From: Paenibacillus sp. PAMC 26794
GTDB lineage: Bacteria > Bacillota > Bacilli > Paenibacillales > Paenibacillaceae
Direction of reading: 5' to 3'
Assembly (NCBI RefSeq): GCF_000316035.1
Contig: NZ_ANHX01000077.1
Location: 1-64,000 of the forward strand
DNA length: 64,000 bases
The notes below the pieces were generated by a model. It made no database searches. It had not been told where the DNA came from and worked only from the letters and a program-made list of their open reading frames with translations. Shown here piece after piece: positions 1 through 7,773 of this stretch. Both the position numbers and the translations under genes were made by a program. Numbering within the stretch: the stretch's first letter is position 1; every line of letters starts with the position of its first letter.

Positions 1-46
1 GGACGAGAAAACAGGCGAAAACATTACTTTATAGTGGGAGGAGTAG

Positions 47-386
47 ATGACTTATATGAATCAAACAATGGCTGTACAGATTGTTGCTATCATAAGGAAA
101 TTAAGAACTGAACAGCGATTAACACAGCAAGCCTTAGCCGATGAAATAGGCTCATCTTTCTCCTTTGTCGGTAGAGTTGAGCGCGGTGAAAGCAACGTCA
201 CATTAGAGACTATCATAAAGATTTCGAATGTCCTGAAATTGAGTTTTTGACCTTATGAGTTTAGGAAAAAAATAATACAGCGAGGATATTCTGGCAATCC
301 ATGCAATACTGCTAAAAAGAAACGAGAAAGAGCAAAGAATAGCACTTAATATTTTGAAAGAAGTATTTGATTGGGACGAGGTGTGA
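47..386 (+). pseudogene. XRE-family regulator broken by a frameshift
   Basis: Cro/C1-type DNA-binding regulator that appears inactivated. The first 67 codons give a clear HTH domain (about residues 10-64, with LTQQALADEIG and RVERGESNVTLE), preceded by ribosome site GGGAGGAG at 36-43. The frame stops at TGA 248-250, exactly where the domain ends. Removing one T from the five-T run at 244-248 opens a continuation (DLMSLGKK, a TAA at 273-275, then ILAIHAILLKRNEK to TGA 384-386) that looks like the C-terminal tail usual for this family. One frameshift and one nonsense codon are therefore inferred. If the short form is still made, it is a bare HTH domain that could bind DNA but lacks the tail. 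Confidence 0.7.
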
Positions 387-399
387 AACTATACAATAG

Positions 400-702
400 C
401 TTGACCTGAAATGTGCAGTATCTCATAGAATTTATTTTTCGGATACTTTACCAATATTAGTTGATCCTGAACTTCAATTTAATCATTTAACTCGACCTAT
501 AAGAAGAGCCCCATACATCCTACCTGCTTCTACCTCTAGAAATAATTTGTTAAAGAACTGGGTGGAGGCTGTTGAGCAGAGGGACGCTTCGAATAGAGTC
601 GAAAAATCAAGAGAAGATATCCGTCAACAAGCATATGAAGAAATAGAAATGGCGATCCAATCCTTAGAAGATATGCATCAAGTAAAACGAAAAAAATGTT
701 GA
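400..702 (+). pseudogene. Start-less hypothetical ORF remnant
   Basis: An open frame of 100 codons runs from just after a TAG at 397-399 to TGA 700-702. It has protein-like composition (ILVDPELQFNHLTRP, then a charged helical tail SREDIRQQAYEEIEMAIQSL) but no ATG, GTG or TTG near its beginning and no ribosome site. It follows the broken XRE gene closely and is most simply the tail of the next gene of the same decayed accessory unit. I do not recognise the family. Confidence 0.4.
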
Positions 703-776
703 CTAATTTGTCTGTTTAGGATAAAAGTACATTAGGTAATAAATGTAATTAACTAATGGCCCATGGTGGGCCTCAG

Positions 777-802
777 ACCTTCGCCTTTAGCGGAGGTTTT
801 TA
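777..802 (+). terminator. Rho-independent terminator
   Basis: Stem ACCTTCGC / GCGGAGGT (one G-T pair) with loop CTTTA, followed by five T. It closes the remnant cluster on the plus strand. Confidence 0.6.
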
Positions 803-1003
803 ATTATCATCATAATTATCTTCAGTAGTTTCCGGAAAGTAACCAAGTCTACTTTTACAGATTGGGCAAAGTACTTCTGATGTACGATTAAGAGCATTAG
901 CAGCCACCCAAGTGGTCTCTTCAGATAAAGCATCCATAATGAATTCTATTTTTCCATAACTACAATCACGATGGTCATATGCAGAAATTACCCCATACCT
1001 CAA
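800..1003 (-). CDS. Small hypothetical protein with one CxxC pair
   Basis: 67-residue frame with a TTG start (complement of 1001-1003) and no convincing ribosome site. The open frame extends upstream without a better start, so the 5' end may be lost. It contains one CPIC motif near residue 46 in a stretch reading SEVLCPICKSRLGYFPE, which suggests a metal-binding knuckle or a piece of one, and ends in an acidic tail. It lies between a plus-strand terminator and an insertion element and may be a fragment. No family recognised. Confidence 0.3.
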   Translation of the reverse strand: MRYGVISAYDHRDCSYGKIEFIMDALSEETTWVAANALNRTSEVLCPICKSRLGYFPETTEDNYDDN

Positions 1004-1213
1004 CCAGTTACAACCTATCTTATATTTCCCGATTATGTATGTTTTGTACCTGATGTACTGTGTTTTTTATGGACGTTAATGATTATGTATTTCATAAGGT
1101 ATAAAGCAGCCAAGCTGAAAGAGGATATCAAATCAAGTTTAAAGAAGGGATCACTACTTGCTTTGATAATGAACATAGAGGAATAGGTGGACCTCTGTCA
1201 AGAAAGTAGACAC

Positions 1214-2115
1214 CTATGCTACGGATTTTTCGGTAAATTGCTGTGCAAAACGGACAGGGGAAAGGTACCCCAGTGCGCCATGCATTCGCTTGCGGTTGTA
1301 ATAAAACTCAATGTATTGGTAGATGGCCATGTAGGCCTCTTCCGGTGTTTTAAAGCGTGGATTACAGTAAATGCTTTTTCAAAATACTGTGCCAAGACTC
1401 GATGCAGACGTTATCGTAACAGTTTCCTCGACGGCTCATGCTGGATTACGTACCTTAGACACTTAATTGATCAACGTATTCTTTGGATGTGTATTGGGAC
1501 CCGCGATCCGAATGATGGAGCAAACCCTGACCAGATCGTTTGGCAGTGTAAGCAGCTTTTAAAGCATCCAGCACCAAGCTAGTTTCCATATGGTTCGATA
1601 AACGCCAACCCACAATTTCACGCGTGCACAAATCCAGGACACTGGGGAGATACAAGCGTCCTCCTCGGCACGGGATGTATGTGATGTCTGTAACCCAGAC
1701 GGTGTTCGGTTTGAGCTTCTTAAACTGTTGATTCAGCGTGTTGGGTGCGACCGGATGGTTATGCATGGAGTCCGTGGTCTGGACACGATACATCCGGCTA
1801 ACGACGGAACGGAGCTTCATTTGGCGCATGTGCACACTCACCGTACGTTCGGTAATCTTAAACCCTTCCAGATGAAGCAACCGAGTAATTTTGAGGCTAC
1901 CATATTGCTTATTGTGTTCGGAAAAATGGTACTGAATTCGCTTCATGATCTGAGATTTCCGAAGCTGCTGCATGCTTGTTTTGTTTATGCGCCATTTGTA
2001 GTACCCGCTCCGTGAGACCTGCAGGGTTTCGCACATCTTCTCCAAGTGGAACTCGGAGCGATGGTTCTCCACGAACTGGAATCTCAGTTCTTTGGTTTGC
2101 TGAATATGTGCACCG
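1214..2115 (-). pseudogene. IS3-family transposase OrfB, multiply frameshifted
   Basis: Catalytic DDE integrase part (rve fold) that normally cuts and joins DNA. Recognisable pieces in order: KAVHIFSK directly after the slippery site, then in another frame RFQFVENHRSEFHLEKMC, SRSGYYKWR, the first catalytic Asp in VWVTDITYI and the second in LLHHSDRGSQYTS, ending at a stop at 1455-1457. The segment with the catalytic Glu (RRGNCYDNVCIES, 1400-1439) and the C-terminal part (YNRKRMHGALGYLSP, to TAG 1214-1216) lie in two further frames. At least three indels are needed to explain this, so no active enzyme is expected. Confidence 0.8.
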
Positions 2116-2400
2116 CTTTTTTACAATAGCCAGTTCCTCTCCCGTATCGGCAAGTCGATGTTCTTTCTCTTGGAGTATACGACGCATCTCTTTCAGCTCT
2201 GCTTCAAGTTCCTTAACTCGGTCCATACTGGCAGCAGGTTCGTTTTTGAGCTCACGATATTGGCTCGTCCATTGATGTAACGTACTTTTCGGGATGTTAA
2301 GCTCTTCCGCCAGATCACTGAGTGTCTTCGTCTGTTCTTGAATAAACTTGACCGTTTGCTTTTTAAATTCTTCATCGTATCGTTGCCGTTGTTCTCCCAT
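1909..2400 (-). CDS. IS3-family transposase OrfA
   Basis: N-terminal transposase protein that binds the element ends. The first 100 or so residues hold the HTH_Tnp_1 type domain (RYDEEFKKQTVKFI, then LAEELNIPKSTLHQW) and a leucine-zipper-like coiled coil (VKELEAELKEMRRILQEKEH). Ribosome site GGAGGTG sits 8 bases before the ATG. After LAIVKK the zero frame continues for about 60 residues without similarity; that tail is read only when ribosomes do not shift into OrfB. OrfA itself seems intact. Confidence 0.8.
   Translation of the reverse strand: MGEQRQRYDEEFKKQTVKFIQEQTKTLSDLAEELNIPKSTLHQWTSQYRELKNEPAASMDRVKELEAELKEMRRILQEKEHRLADTGEELAIVKKRCTYSANQRTEIPVRGEPSLRVPLGEDVRNPAGLTERVLQMAHKQNKHAAASEISDHEANSVPFFRTQ
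2116..2122 (-). other. Programmed -1 frameshift heptamer of the IS element
   Basis: Read on the minus strand the sequence is A AAA AAG in the OrfA frame, directly after the LAIV codons. A -1 slip gives KAVHIFSK, the usual beginning of OrfB in this family. The signal is preserved although OrfB is broken 12 codons later. Confidence 0.7.
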
Positions 2401-2698
2401 GTGGACACACCTCCGTTAGTCTTATTATCCTTCTGTCCGTTAATGGGTGTCCACTTTTTATTCTAGCTCCAAGGTTACTTTAAAGTCTGTTTAACCATAC
2501 AAATTTTTAATGAACAGTTTGGTAGTGGTCGCTGTATTTCACGATGATGATTAACTTTTTGAGTATTTACATAATATTATGGATCTTTATGAGGGACGAT
2601 AGGGTGTAGTGATTACTAAAGAAGGTGCTGAGTGCAAAGCGTTCTTTGGAATTAATGCATCATGCTTATTACTTTAGATGAACATGGAGGGAGTTCCA

Positions 2699-3277
2699 AT
2701 GATGAAATTCAATACAAATACATCTGTGCTCTGGGTATCTGCCTTATGTATCTTGCTGCTGACGAGTGCCTGTGGCGCCAAAAATAATAACGAATCTGTT
2801 CAGGAGCACGCCTATCCGCAATCGAAGCAACCCGTAGAGGAAGCTGGAGAAAACTCTGTTCCGAATGCGGATGCGAAGAATAACAATAGCCAAGGCAGTG
2901 CGAATGGAGATGAGGGCAAGCCTACGGCTCAATCGGAATCCACTGAACCGTCTGAGCAGATTGATATCGTCATTGACCAGTCGGAGAAACCGAGCGAGGG
3001 TAACAGCTTTGATTTTGGAATTAAACAGGTTCCGAAGGGGTATACACTTACGGAGATGCGATGGACATCTAACACGGTGACGATTGTAAATTCGCTACAG
3101 GAAGCCATTGAACATGGTGGAAATGGAGAAGATGGCTTTTACTTTAGCGGCAATGGACAATTCTCCGGCTTTATCTATTCGGATGAGATGAAGGGCGAGC
3201 GAGGCAAAGCGACATTTGTCTTCACAAATGATGAGGGAAACGAAATCATGTCTGAAAAAGAAATTACGTTGAAGTAG
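2699..3277 (+). CDS. Putative lipoprotein of unknown function
   Basis: Exported lipoprotein of 192 residues, anchored on the outer face of the membrane. The start at 2699 is chosen over the in-frame ATG at 2678 because GGAGGGAG (2687-2694) lies just upstream of it. Signal peptide with lipobox LLTSAC, Cys near residue 25, followed by a long Asn/Glu/Ser-rich low-complexity spacer to about residue 100 and a small probable beta domain (FDFGIKQVPKGYTLTEMRW to the end). The layout of tether plus small domain suggests a surface-exposed binding module. No family recognised. It stands alone, with a terminator behind it. Confidence 0.75.
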   Translation: MMKFNTNTSVLWVSALCILLLTSACGAKNNNESVQEHAYPQSKQPVEEAGENSVPNADAKNNNSQGSANGDEGKPTAQSESTEPSEQIDIVIDQSEKPSEGNSFDFGIKQVPKGYTLTEMRWTSNTVTIVNSLQEAIEHGGNGEDGFYFSGNGQFSGFIYSDEMKGERGKATFVFTNDEGNEIMSEKEITLK

Positions 3278-3320
3278 CAGGCACATCATGAAGGCTCCGT
3301 CAGGAGCCTAGTGAACAGGA

Positions 3321-3348
3321 AAAGCAGCCGATTGGGCTGCTTTTTTTT
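3321..3348 (+). terminator. Rho-independent terminator
   Basis: GCAGCC / GGCTGC stem extended by A-T pairs, followed by eight T. A second perfect 7-bp hairpin, AGGCTCC / GGAGCCT (3292-3309), sits just before it. Together they close the lipoprotein gene and may also stop the converging CdsA-like gene. Confidence 0.85.
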
Positions 3349-3385
3349 GACATATATAATTACAAGATCGCCGATCTATCTGTTG

Positions 3386-4303
3386 CTACATAAAGTCAAA
3401 GAAATAACGGACCACGTGGAACATAACCGGCGAGGTATAGGTCAGGCTGTCGACCCGGCTCAGGTAGCTTTTTTTGAGCGAATCGAACTTGTTGTCATCT
3501 CCGATTAACAGGTCGCGCTTCAGTACAGATACCGTCAGACTACCAAAGAATCCAGCCAAACTGATCAACACCCCGATGAATAGCGAGAATTTCCAATCAA
3601 ATGGCGTCAGGTAGGGATGGATGAAATAAGACGTAGCTGTCGTTACAATAAATGCACACGCGAACCCTTCCCAGGTGACAAATGGATTGGCGGTAGGCAC
3701 CACTTTTCGTTTGCCCAGATAGAGAGAGACCAAATAGTGCACCACATCATTAAGCTGTGTTAACACGACTAGGAACAACACCAGCTTGGACCCATACTCC
3801 GGTGTGGCAAATGGGAAATAGGCCAGGTGGCTCAGCCCAAACACCATCAGCATCAGTCCCCATTGTGTGGAGCTGACACTGCGCAGGAACCCGACCGTAC
3901 CTTGGTTGATCAGGCGTGGCAAGGGCAGCACCAGGAACACATATAGTGGAATAAACACGATAAACATGCCATACCATCCAATGTAGATCCAATAGAACTG
4001 AACCGGAATCGCCAGATACGCCCATAGGAACAGCCTGCGGTCGGCTTTGCGTGTACTGCGAATCATGGAAAAGTATTCTTTGAGTGAGAAGAACGCAAGT
4101 ACCATGAGGGAGATCAGGGACACGAGGGGGTTAAAAAGGGTGGCTAGGCAGAAGATCACAAACATGCCCCACCAGGTTTTGATTTTTTGGCCGATCCCTG
4201 AATAGTCTTTGCTTGGCTGAAGCTTTGCAATAACTTTGTACACGATATGTATCACAAGTAAAGCTGTGAAGATTAACGTTAGTGTAAAGAGTGAACTGCT
4301 CAC
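3386..4303 (-). CDS. Phosphatidate cytidylyltransferase (CdsA-like)
   Basis: Integral membrane enzyme expected to make CDP-diacylglycerol from phosphatidate and CTP, the branch point of phospholipid synthesis. 305 residues with about eight hydrophobic segments. The C-terminal half carries the CdsA-type region: GFFGSLTVSVLKRD followed by KKSYLSRVDSLTYTSP, matching the KRD ... DR(L/V)DSL pattern of the family. The usual GHGG before that motif is not obvious, so this may be a paralogue with altered activity rather than the main CdsA. GTG start with AGGTGA upstream. Divergent from the papain-like gene at 4400 with about 100 bp between them. Confidence 0.75.
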   Translation of the reverse strand: MSSSLFTLTLIFTALLVIHIVYKVIAKLQPSKDYSGIGQKIKTWWGMFVIFCLATLFNPLVSLISLMVLAFFSLKEYFSMIRSTRKADRRLFLWAYLAIPVQFYWIYIGWYGMFIVFIPLYVFLVLPLPRLINQGTVGFLRSVSSTQWGLMLMVFGLSHLAYFPFATPEYGSKLVLFLVVLTQLNDVVHYLVSLYLGKRKVVPTANPFVTWEGFACAFIVTTATSYFIHPYLTPFDWKFSLFIGVLISLAGFFGSLTVSVLKRDLLIGDDNKFDSLKKSYLSRVDSLTYTSPVMFHVVRYFFDFM

Positions 4304-4399
4304 GTACCGATCACCTGCTTATTCAAAGTAAGATTCCATTATAGGGTACCTATGTTATTATGAAGGAATAGTGCCAACTTGATAAGGGGAAATTTTGCT

Positions 4400-4954
4400 A
4401 TGACAGATGAATGCTCCATCTATATCCTGCTTACGAATACAGGAACGCTGTTTACCAAGGTTATTCAGAGCTATACCCGAGCGCCATATAATCACGCATC
4501 GATCTCATTTGACCGGGAGTTAACCGAACTGTACAGCTTCGGCCGCAAGCATCCGAGTAATCCGCTGAATGGCGGGTTTGTGAAGGAAAATATTCAGACA
4601 GGTACATACAGCAAGTATCCCAATACCACATGTGTCATATACAAGCTTCAGGTGACGGATCGTGAAGTGGAAAAGATGAAACGTGTGCTGCACATCTTCA
4701 TCCGCAGCCGCCAGAAATATATGTACAATCTGCTCGGCGTGATTGGCATTACGCTCAAGGAACCGGTGGAGTTCAGCAACTCCTACTTCTGCTCCCAATT
4801 TGTAGCCGAGATTCTACAGCGATCGGGAATCAAATTGTGGAACAAGCTGCCGGCGCTGGTGACACCGGATGATTTTCGCCAGAGTGAACGATTGCAATTG
4901 GTCTATGAAGGAAAGCTAAGCGAGTATACGCTGGGGAATGCAGAGCAAGAGTAG
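4400..4954 (+). CDS. Permuted papain-like (NlpC/P60-type) protein
   Basis: 184-residue cytoplasmic protein, no signal peptide. The pattern is that of circularly permuted NlpC/P60 (YiiX-like) proteins: an early His in YNHASISFD (about residue 32) and a later Cys in YFCSQFVAEIL (about residue 131), the reverse of the usual Cys-His order. Such proteins act as amidases, peptidases or acyl-transfer enzymes; the substrate cannot be told here. An in-frame TTG at 4379 would add seven residues, but ATG 4400 has AAGGGG 10 bases upstream and is preferred. Confidence 0.6.
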   Translation: MTDECSIYILLTNTGTLFTKVIQSYTRAPYNHASISFDRELTELYSFGRKHPSNPLNGGFVKENIQTGTYSKYPNTTCVIYKLQVTDREVEKMKRVLHIFIRSRQKYMYNLLGVIGITLKEPVEFSNSYFCSQFVAEILQRSGIKLWNKLPALVTPDDFRQSERLQLVYEGKLSEYTLGNAEQE

Positions 4955-5001
4955 GGTAGGTGCGTGTGCTGATGCTTGCCAAGGAAATCCAACTATGAAA
5001 T

Positions 5002-5040
5002 AGCCTGCTGCCACGGATGACGAGGCAACAGGCTGTTTGT
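5002..5040. terminator. Bidirectional terminator-like hairpin
   Basis: AGCCTGCTGCC pairs with GGCAACAGGCT (one mismatch), followed by a weak T-rich stretch. It lies between the converging 4400 and 5046 genes. Confidence 0.6.
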
Positions 5041-5045
5041 GTACT

Positions 5046-5513
5046 TCATATGGATGATGGTGAGGATGAGGATCGGTCAAAATCAACCTCTTCAAGGAAT
5101 TCGATCACTTCACCATTGGGGCTGTGGACAAGCGCGTTTTTAACCTGAAGTGCAGGTTCACCCAGCGATATCCAATCCGGTTCAACATAGGCCTTGGCTC
5201 CATGGGCAAGCGCTCGCTGATAGATATCTTCTACATCATGCACGTAAAAGGCGAAGTGTAACAGTGCGCCGTGCCGGACTGCTTCAGGAGAGGTAGCAGG
5301 TTCCCCCTCGGCGGGAATGATGGCTTTTGGGTCAAATACCTCAATGCAGGTGCGCTGATCCGGAGAGATCAGCATACATGCCTCGGTAATGTGGAAGGAA
5401 GGAAAACTCCAGGAGTGACCGACCTTGAATCCCAATACTTTTGTATAAAACGCCAGGGTATCTTCGTAATTACGAGCCTGAATGGCTACATGTGCAAGTC
5501 CAATAACACTCAC
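5046..5513 (-). CDS. VOC (glyoxalase/dioxygenase) superfamily protein
   Basis: 155-residue cytoplasmic protein with two beta-alpha-beta-beta-beta modules typical of vicinal oxygen chelate metalloproteins: IGLAHVAIQARNYEDTLAFY at the start, HFAFYVHDVEDIYQRA in the middle and NGEVIEFLEE at the end. His in LAHVAI, His in ALLHFAF and the terminal Glu are the likely metal ligands; glyoxalase I, dioxygenases and fosfomycin-type resistance enzymes share this fold. Start is GTG 5513 because GAAGGAG lies 9 bases before it; the longer frame to 5576 would put the ribosome site inside the gene. Divergent from the Lrp gene. Confidence 0.75.
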   Translation of the reverse strand: MSVIGLAHVAIQARNYEDTLAFYTKVLGFKVGHSWSFPSFHITEACMLISPDQRTCIEVFDPKAIIPAEGEPATSPEAVRHGALLHFAFYVHDVEDIYQRALAHGAKAYVEPDWISLGEPALQVKNALVHSPNGEVIEFLEEVDFDRSSSSPSSI

Positions 5514-5674
5514 ATTACATCGCTCCTTCTTCAGATTGTATTCTAAATTATAGGGCTGATATCGCATTGGAACCATACAATATCAAAGGATATAATGAGA
5601 TAACATATATAGTTTGTTAGTTTATTTATACAGAAAACCTTATTAAATAAGTCGACGACTCGGAGGTTTTACAA

Positions 5675-6109
5675 ATGGAACACATAATAGATGAAATCGA
5701 TCAGCAGATTATGCGCTTGCTGCAACATCATGCACGTATCCCCGTTGCACAGATCAGCAAAGAAATTAACATGTCCCAACCTTCGGTTAAGGAAAGAATC
5801 CTGAAACTGGAGGAGAGAGGTGTGATAACGGGATATTCAACCATTTATAATCTGGCCCAGTTAAACCGTGGAACCACGACGTTTATTTTGCTCAAAACAG
5901 AGCATTGCGACGAGTTGGTCCAGTTCTGTGAACAAGCCATCGAAGTCACGGATGTCTATCGGATCAGCGGTGAGTATAACTATCTGATCAAGGTACAGAC
6001 GGCGTCCATTGAAGAACTTGCCGAGTTTCAGGATTCACTGGTGAAGCTGGGACCCTCCAAATCCCATATCAGCATGAAAAATATTATGGAAAACCGTGTT
6101 CTCCTTTAG
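5675..6109 (+). CDS. Lrp/AsnC-family transcriptional regulator
   Basis: 144 residues: an AsnC-type winged HTH (residues 5-55, IDQQIMRLLQHHARIPV and ISKEINMSQPSVKERI) and a RAM ligand-binding domain (about 65-140, with DVYRISGEYNYLIKVQ). Such proteins sense amino acids or related small molecules and form octamers. Ribosome site CGGAGG lies 10 bases before the ATG. Its stop is followed three bases later by the glycerate kinase start, so the two are probably cotranscribed and the regulator may respond to a glycerate or serine-related metabolite (inference). Confidence 0.85.
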   Translation: MEHIIDEIDQQIMRLLQHHARIPVAQISKEINMSQPSVKERILKLEERGVITGYSTIYNLAQLNRGTTTFILLKTEHCDELVQFCEQAIEVTDVYRISGEYNYLIKVQTASIEELAEFQDSLVKLGPSKSHISMKNIMENRVLL

Positions 6110-6112
6110 GAT

Positions 6113-7270
6113 ATGAGAGACACTAGAGAGAAGACATTTGTTCTGGCACCGGATTCGTTCAAAGAAAGCATGACAGCGAAAGAGGTATGTATCGCGATGG
6201 AAAAAGGGTTGCGTAAAATATACCCAACGGCAGGATATATTCATGTACCTATGGCAGATGGTGGGGAAGGTACGGTGCAGTCCCTTGTAGACGCTTCCGG
6301 CGGTGTCCTTCACCAGCAAGAGGTGAGCGGACCATTGGGTCAGACAGTCACTGCACAGTATGGCATTCTGGGTGGCGGAACAACGGCAGCTATCGAGATG
6401 GCATCGGCCAGCGGCATCCACTTGGTTACCAAGGACACCCGGGACCCGCTCCGGACGACAACCTATGGAACAGGCGAGTTGATTCGCGCATGTCTGGACC
6501 TTGGCATACGCAAGATCATCATTGGCATTGGTGGTAGTGCGACCAACGATGGTGGGGCTGGCATGGCTGAAGCACTTGGTGCGAAGTTTCTGGATGCACA
6601 GGGTCAGCCGCTTGCACGTGGGGGCGGGGCTTTGGATCAACTGGCTCAGATTGATGTATCCGGTCTGGATGAGCGTTTGCAGGAAGTGGAGTTCATTGTG
6701 GCCTGTGATGTGACCAATCCCCTATGTGGGGAGCATGGAGCATCAAGGGTGTTTGGACCACAAAAAGGGGCAACTCCAGAGATGGTTGAGCAGCTGGATA
6801 CGAATCTGTACCATTATGCAGATGTGGTGAAACGGCAGCTGCACAAAGATATCCGTGATGTACCAGGAGCCGGAGCGGCTGGGGGGTTGGGCGCGGGACT
6901 CTTGATTTTTACACAGGCTGTATTACGTAAAGGGATTGAAATTGTCATTGAATATACTGAGTTGCGTGAAAAGTTGATTGCTGCGGATGTGGTATTTACG
7001 GGTGAAGGCGGTATCGACTTCCAAACGAAATTTGGCAAGACCCCCTATGGTGTTGCTCGGGCGGCCAAGGAAGCGGGTAAACCTGTGATTGCCCTTGCAG
7101 GCTGTGTGGGCGAAGGGATCGACACCCTCTACGCAGAAGGCATTGATGCCATATTTGGTATTGTGCCTGGGGCAGCAGATCTGGATCGACTATTGCGAGA
7201 AGGCCCGGAGAATGTGGAACGTACCACCGAGAATATTGCTAGAGTACTGAAGCTGGGTCTACTTTCTTAG
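6113..7270 (+). CDS. Glycerate kinase
   Basis: Phosphorylates glycerate with ATP, feeding photorespiration-like, serine or glyoxylate breakdown products into glycolysis. 385 residues, the usual length for the GlxK/GarK family, with its signatures: N-terminal VLAPDSFKESMTAKEV, MADGGEGT near residue 47, IGIGGSATNDGGAGMAEALG near 140, and FTGEGGIDFQTKFGKTP near 300. Cytoplasmic. Starts three bases after the Lrp-type regulator and lacks a strong ribosome site of its own, so translation is probably coupled. Confidence 0.9.
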   Translation: MRDTREKTFVLAPDSFKESMTAKEVCIAMEKGLRKIYPTAGYIHVPMADGGEGTVQSLVDASGGVLHQQEVSGPLGQTVTAQYGILGGGTTAAIEMASASGIHLVTKDTRDPLRTTTYGTGELIRACLDLGIRKIIIGIGGSATNDGGAGMAEALGAKFLDAQGQPLARGGGALDQLAQIDVSGLDERLQEVEFIVACDVTNPLCGEHGASRVFGPQKGATPEMVEQLDTNLYHYADVVKRQLHKDIRDVPGAGAAGGLGAGLLIFTQAVLRKGIEIVIEYTELREKLIAADVVFTGEGGIDFQTKFGKTPYGVARAAKEAGKPVIALAGCVGEGIDTLYAEGIDAIFGIVPGAADLDRLLREGPENVERTTENIARVLKLGLLS

Positions 7271-7773
7271 ATCAGTGACCATCGGGATCATATGGGGTCG
7301 GATTGGAATGCGATGTGACAAAGACGGGATACGGGTATGCCTGATATCGGGTGACCTGTCTCTCGTTTTTTGCTGTGAAGTTCCATTGTATAATTGTATA
7401 GTTGTCGTTCAGGTCGCTTCGTTCGCGTTATCTTTACCCTTGATGGCACAATGAAGAAATTGCACATAGATTACGTATCTGATGACCAATACGTTCACGA
7501 CAGGCAGCACATTGCATGTGGATGGCGGGTACATCTTGATTTAAGAGCCGGAGTTATATAGGACCCAATGAATACTTTTTTTAAAAATAAAATGATGAAT
7601 TTTGGCGAAAAAAATTGAGATCTATCCTGTTTTTGTACTACAGGGTGGGTCTTTTTCCTTTTATTTACTCTTTTTGTTTAGATTCTGTTTATCGCAGTGC
7701 ACTACAATAGGCCTTACGTATCAGATGGATTGAATTTATATGTAAAAAACATGAGATAGGGAGGATCAAGTAC
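7271..7773. other. 503-bp intergenic region before the SLH gene
   Basis: No convincing gene. A weak dyad near 7320-7370 followed by TCGTTTTTT may end the glycerate kinase transcript. A second dyad (CCTGT 7626-7630 with ACAGG 7640-7644, then GGGTCTTTTT) is another possible terminator. A 36-codon ORF at 7451-7561 has no ribosome site. The promoter of the SLH gene must lie in the AT-rich part after 7660 but no clean consensus is visible. Confidence 0.4.

Larger units (their letters stand above)
1188..2453 (-). mobile_element. Degenerate IS3-family insertion sequence
   Basis: About 1.27 kb element with imperfect terminal inverted repeats beginning TGGAC at both ends (TGGACCTCTG at 1188 and TGGACACCCA read inward from 2453). 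It encodes OrfA and OrfB transposase parts on the minus strand, joined by an A AAA AAG slippery site as in IS3 elements. OrfB is broken in several places, so the copy should be immobile without help. The three bases outside the ends (AGG and CTT) are not a matching direct repeat, so the target duplication has decayed or the ends have been rearranged. Confidence 0.85.

Noticed and set aside
971-1186. 71-codon plus-strand ORF before the IS element
   Set aside because: No ribosome site, overlaps the minus-strand CxxC ORF, and its composition is not protein-like in the first half; it ends by chance at the IS border.
1187-1582. 131-codon plus-strand ORF
   Set aside because: Antisense to the OrfB remnant of the IS element; the minus strand carries the recognisable transposase motifs.
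6035-6640. Long minus-strand ORF
   Set aside because: Shadow of the glycerate kinase and Lrp genes; Cys/His/Arg-rich composition and no start signal.
7451-7561. 36-codon ORF beginning MKKLHIDYVSDD
   Set aside because: No ribosome site and no neighbouring signals; recorded only in the note on the intergenic region.
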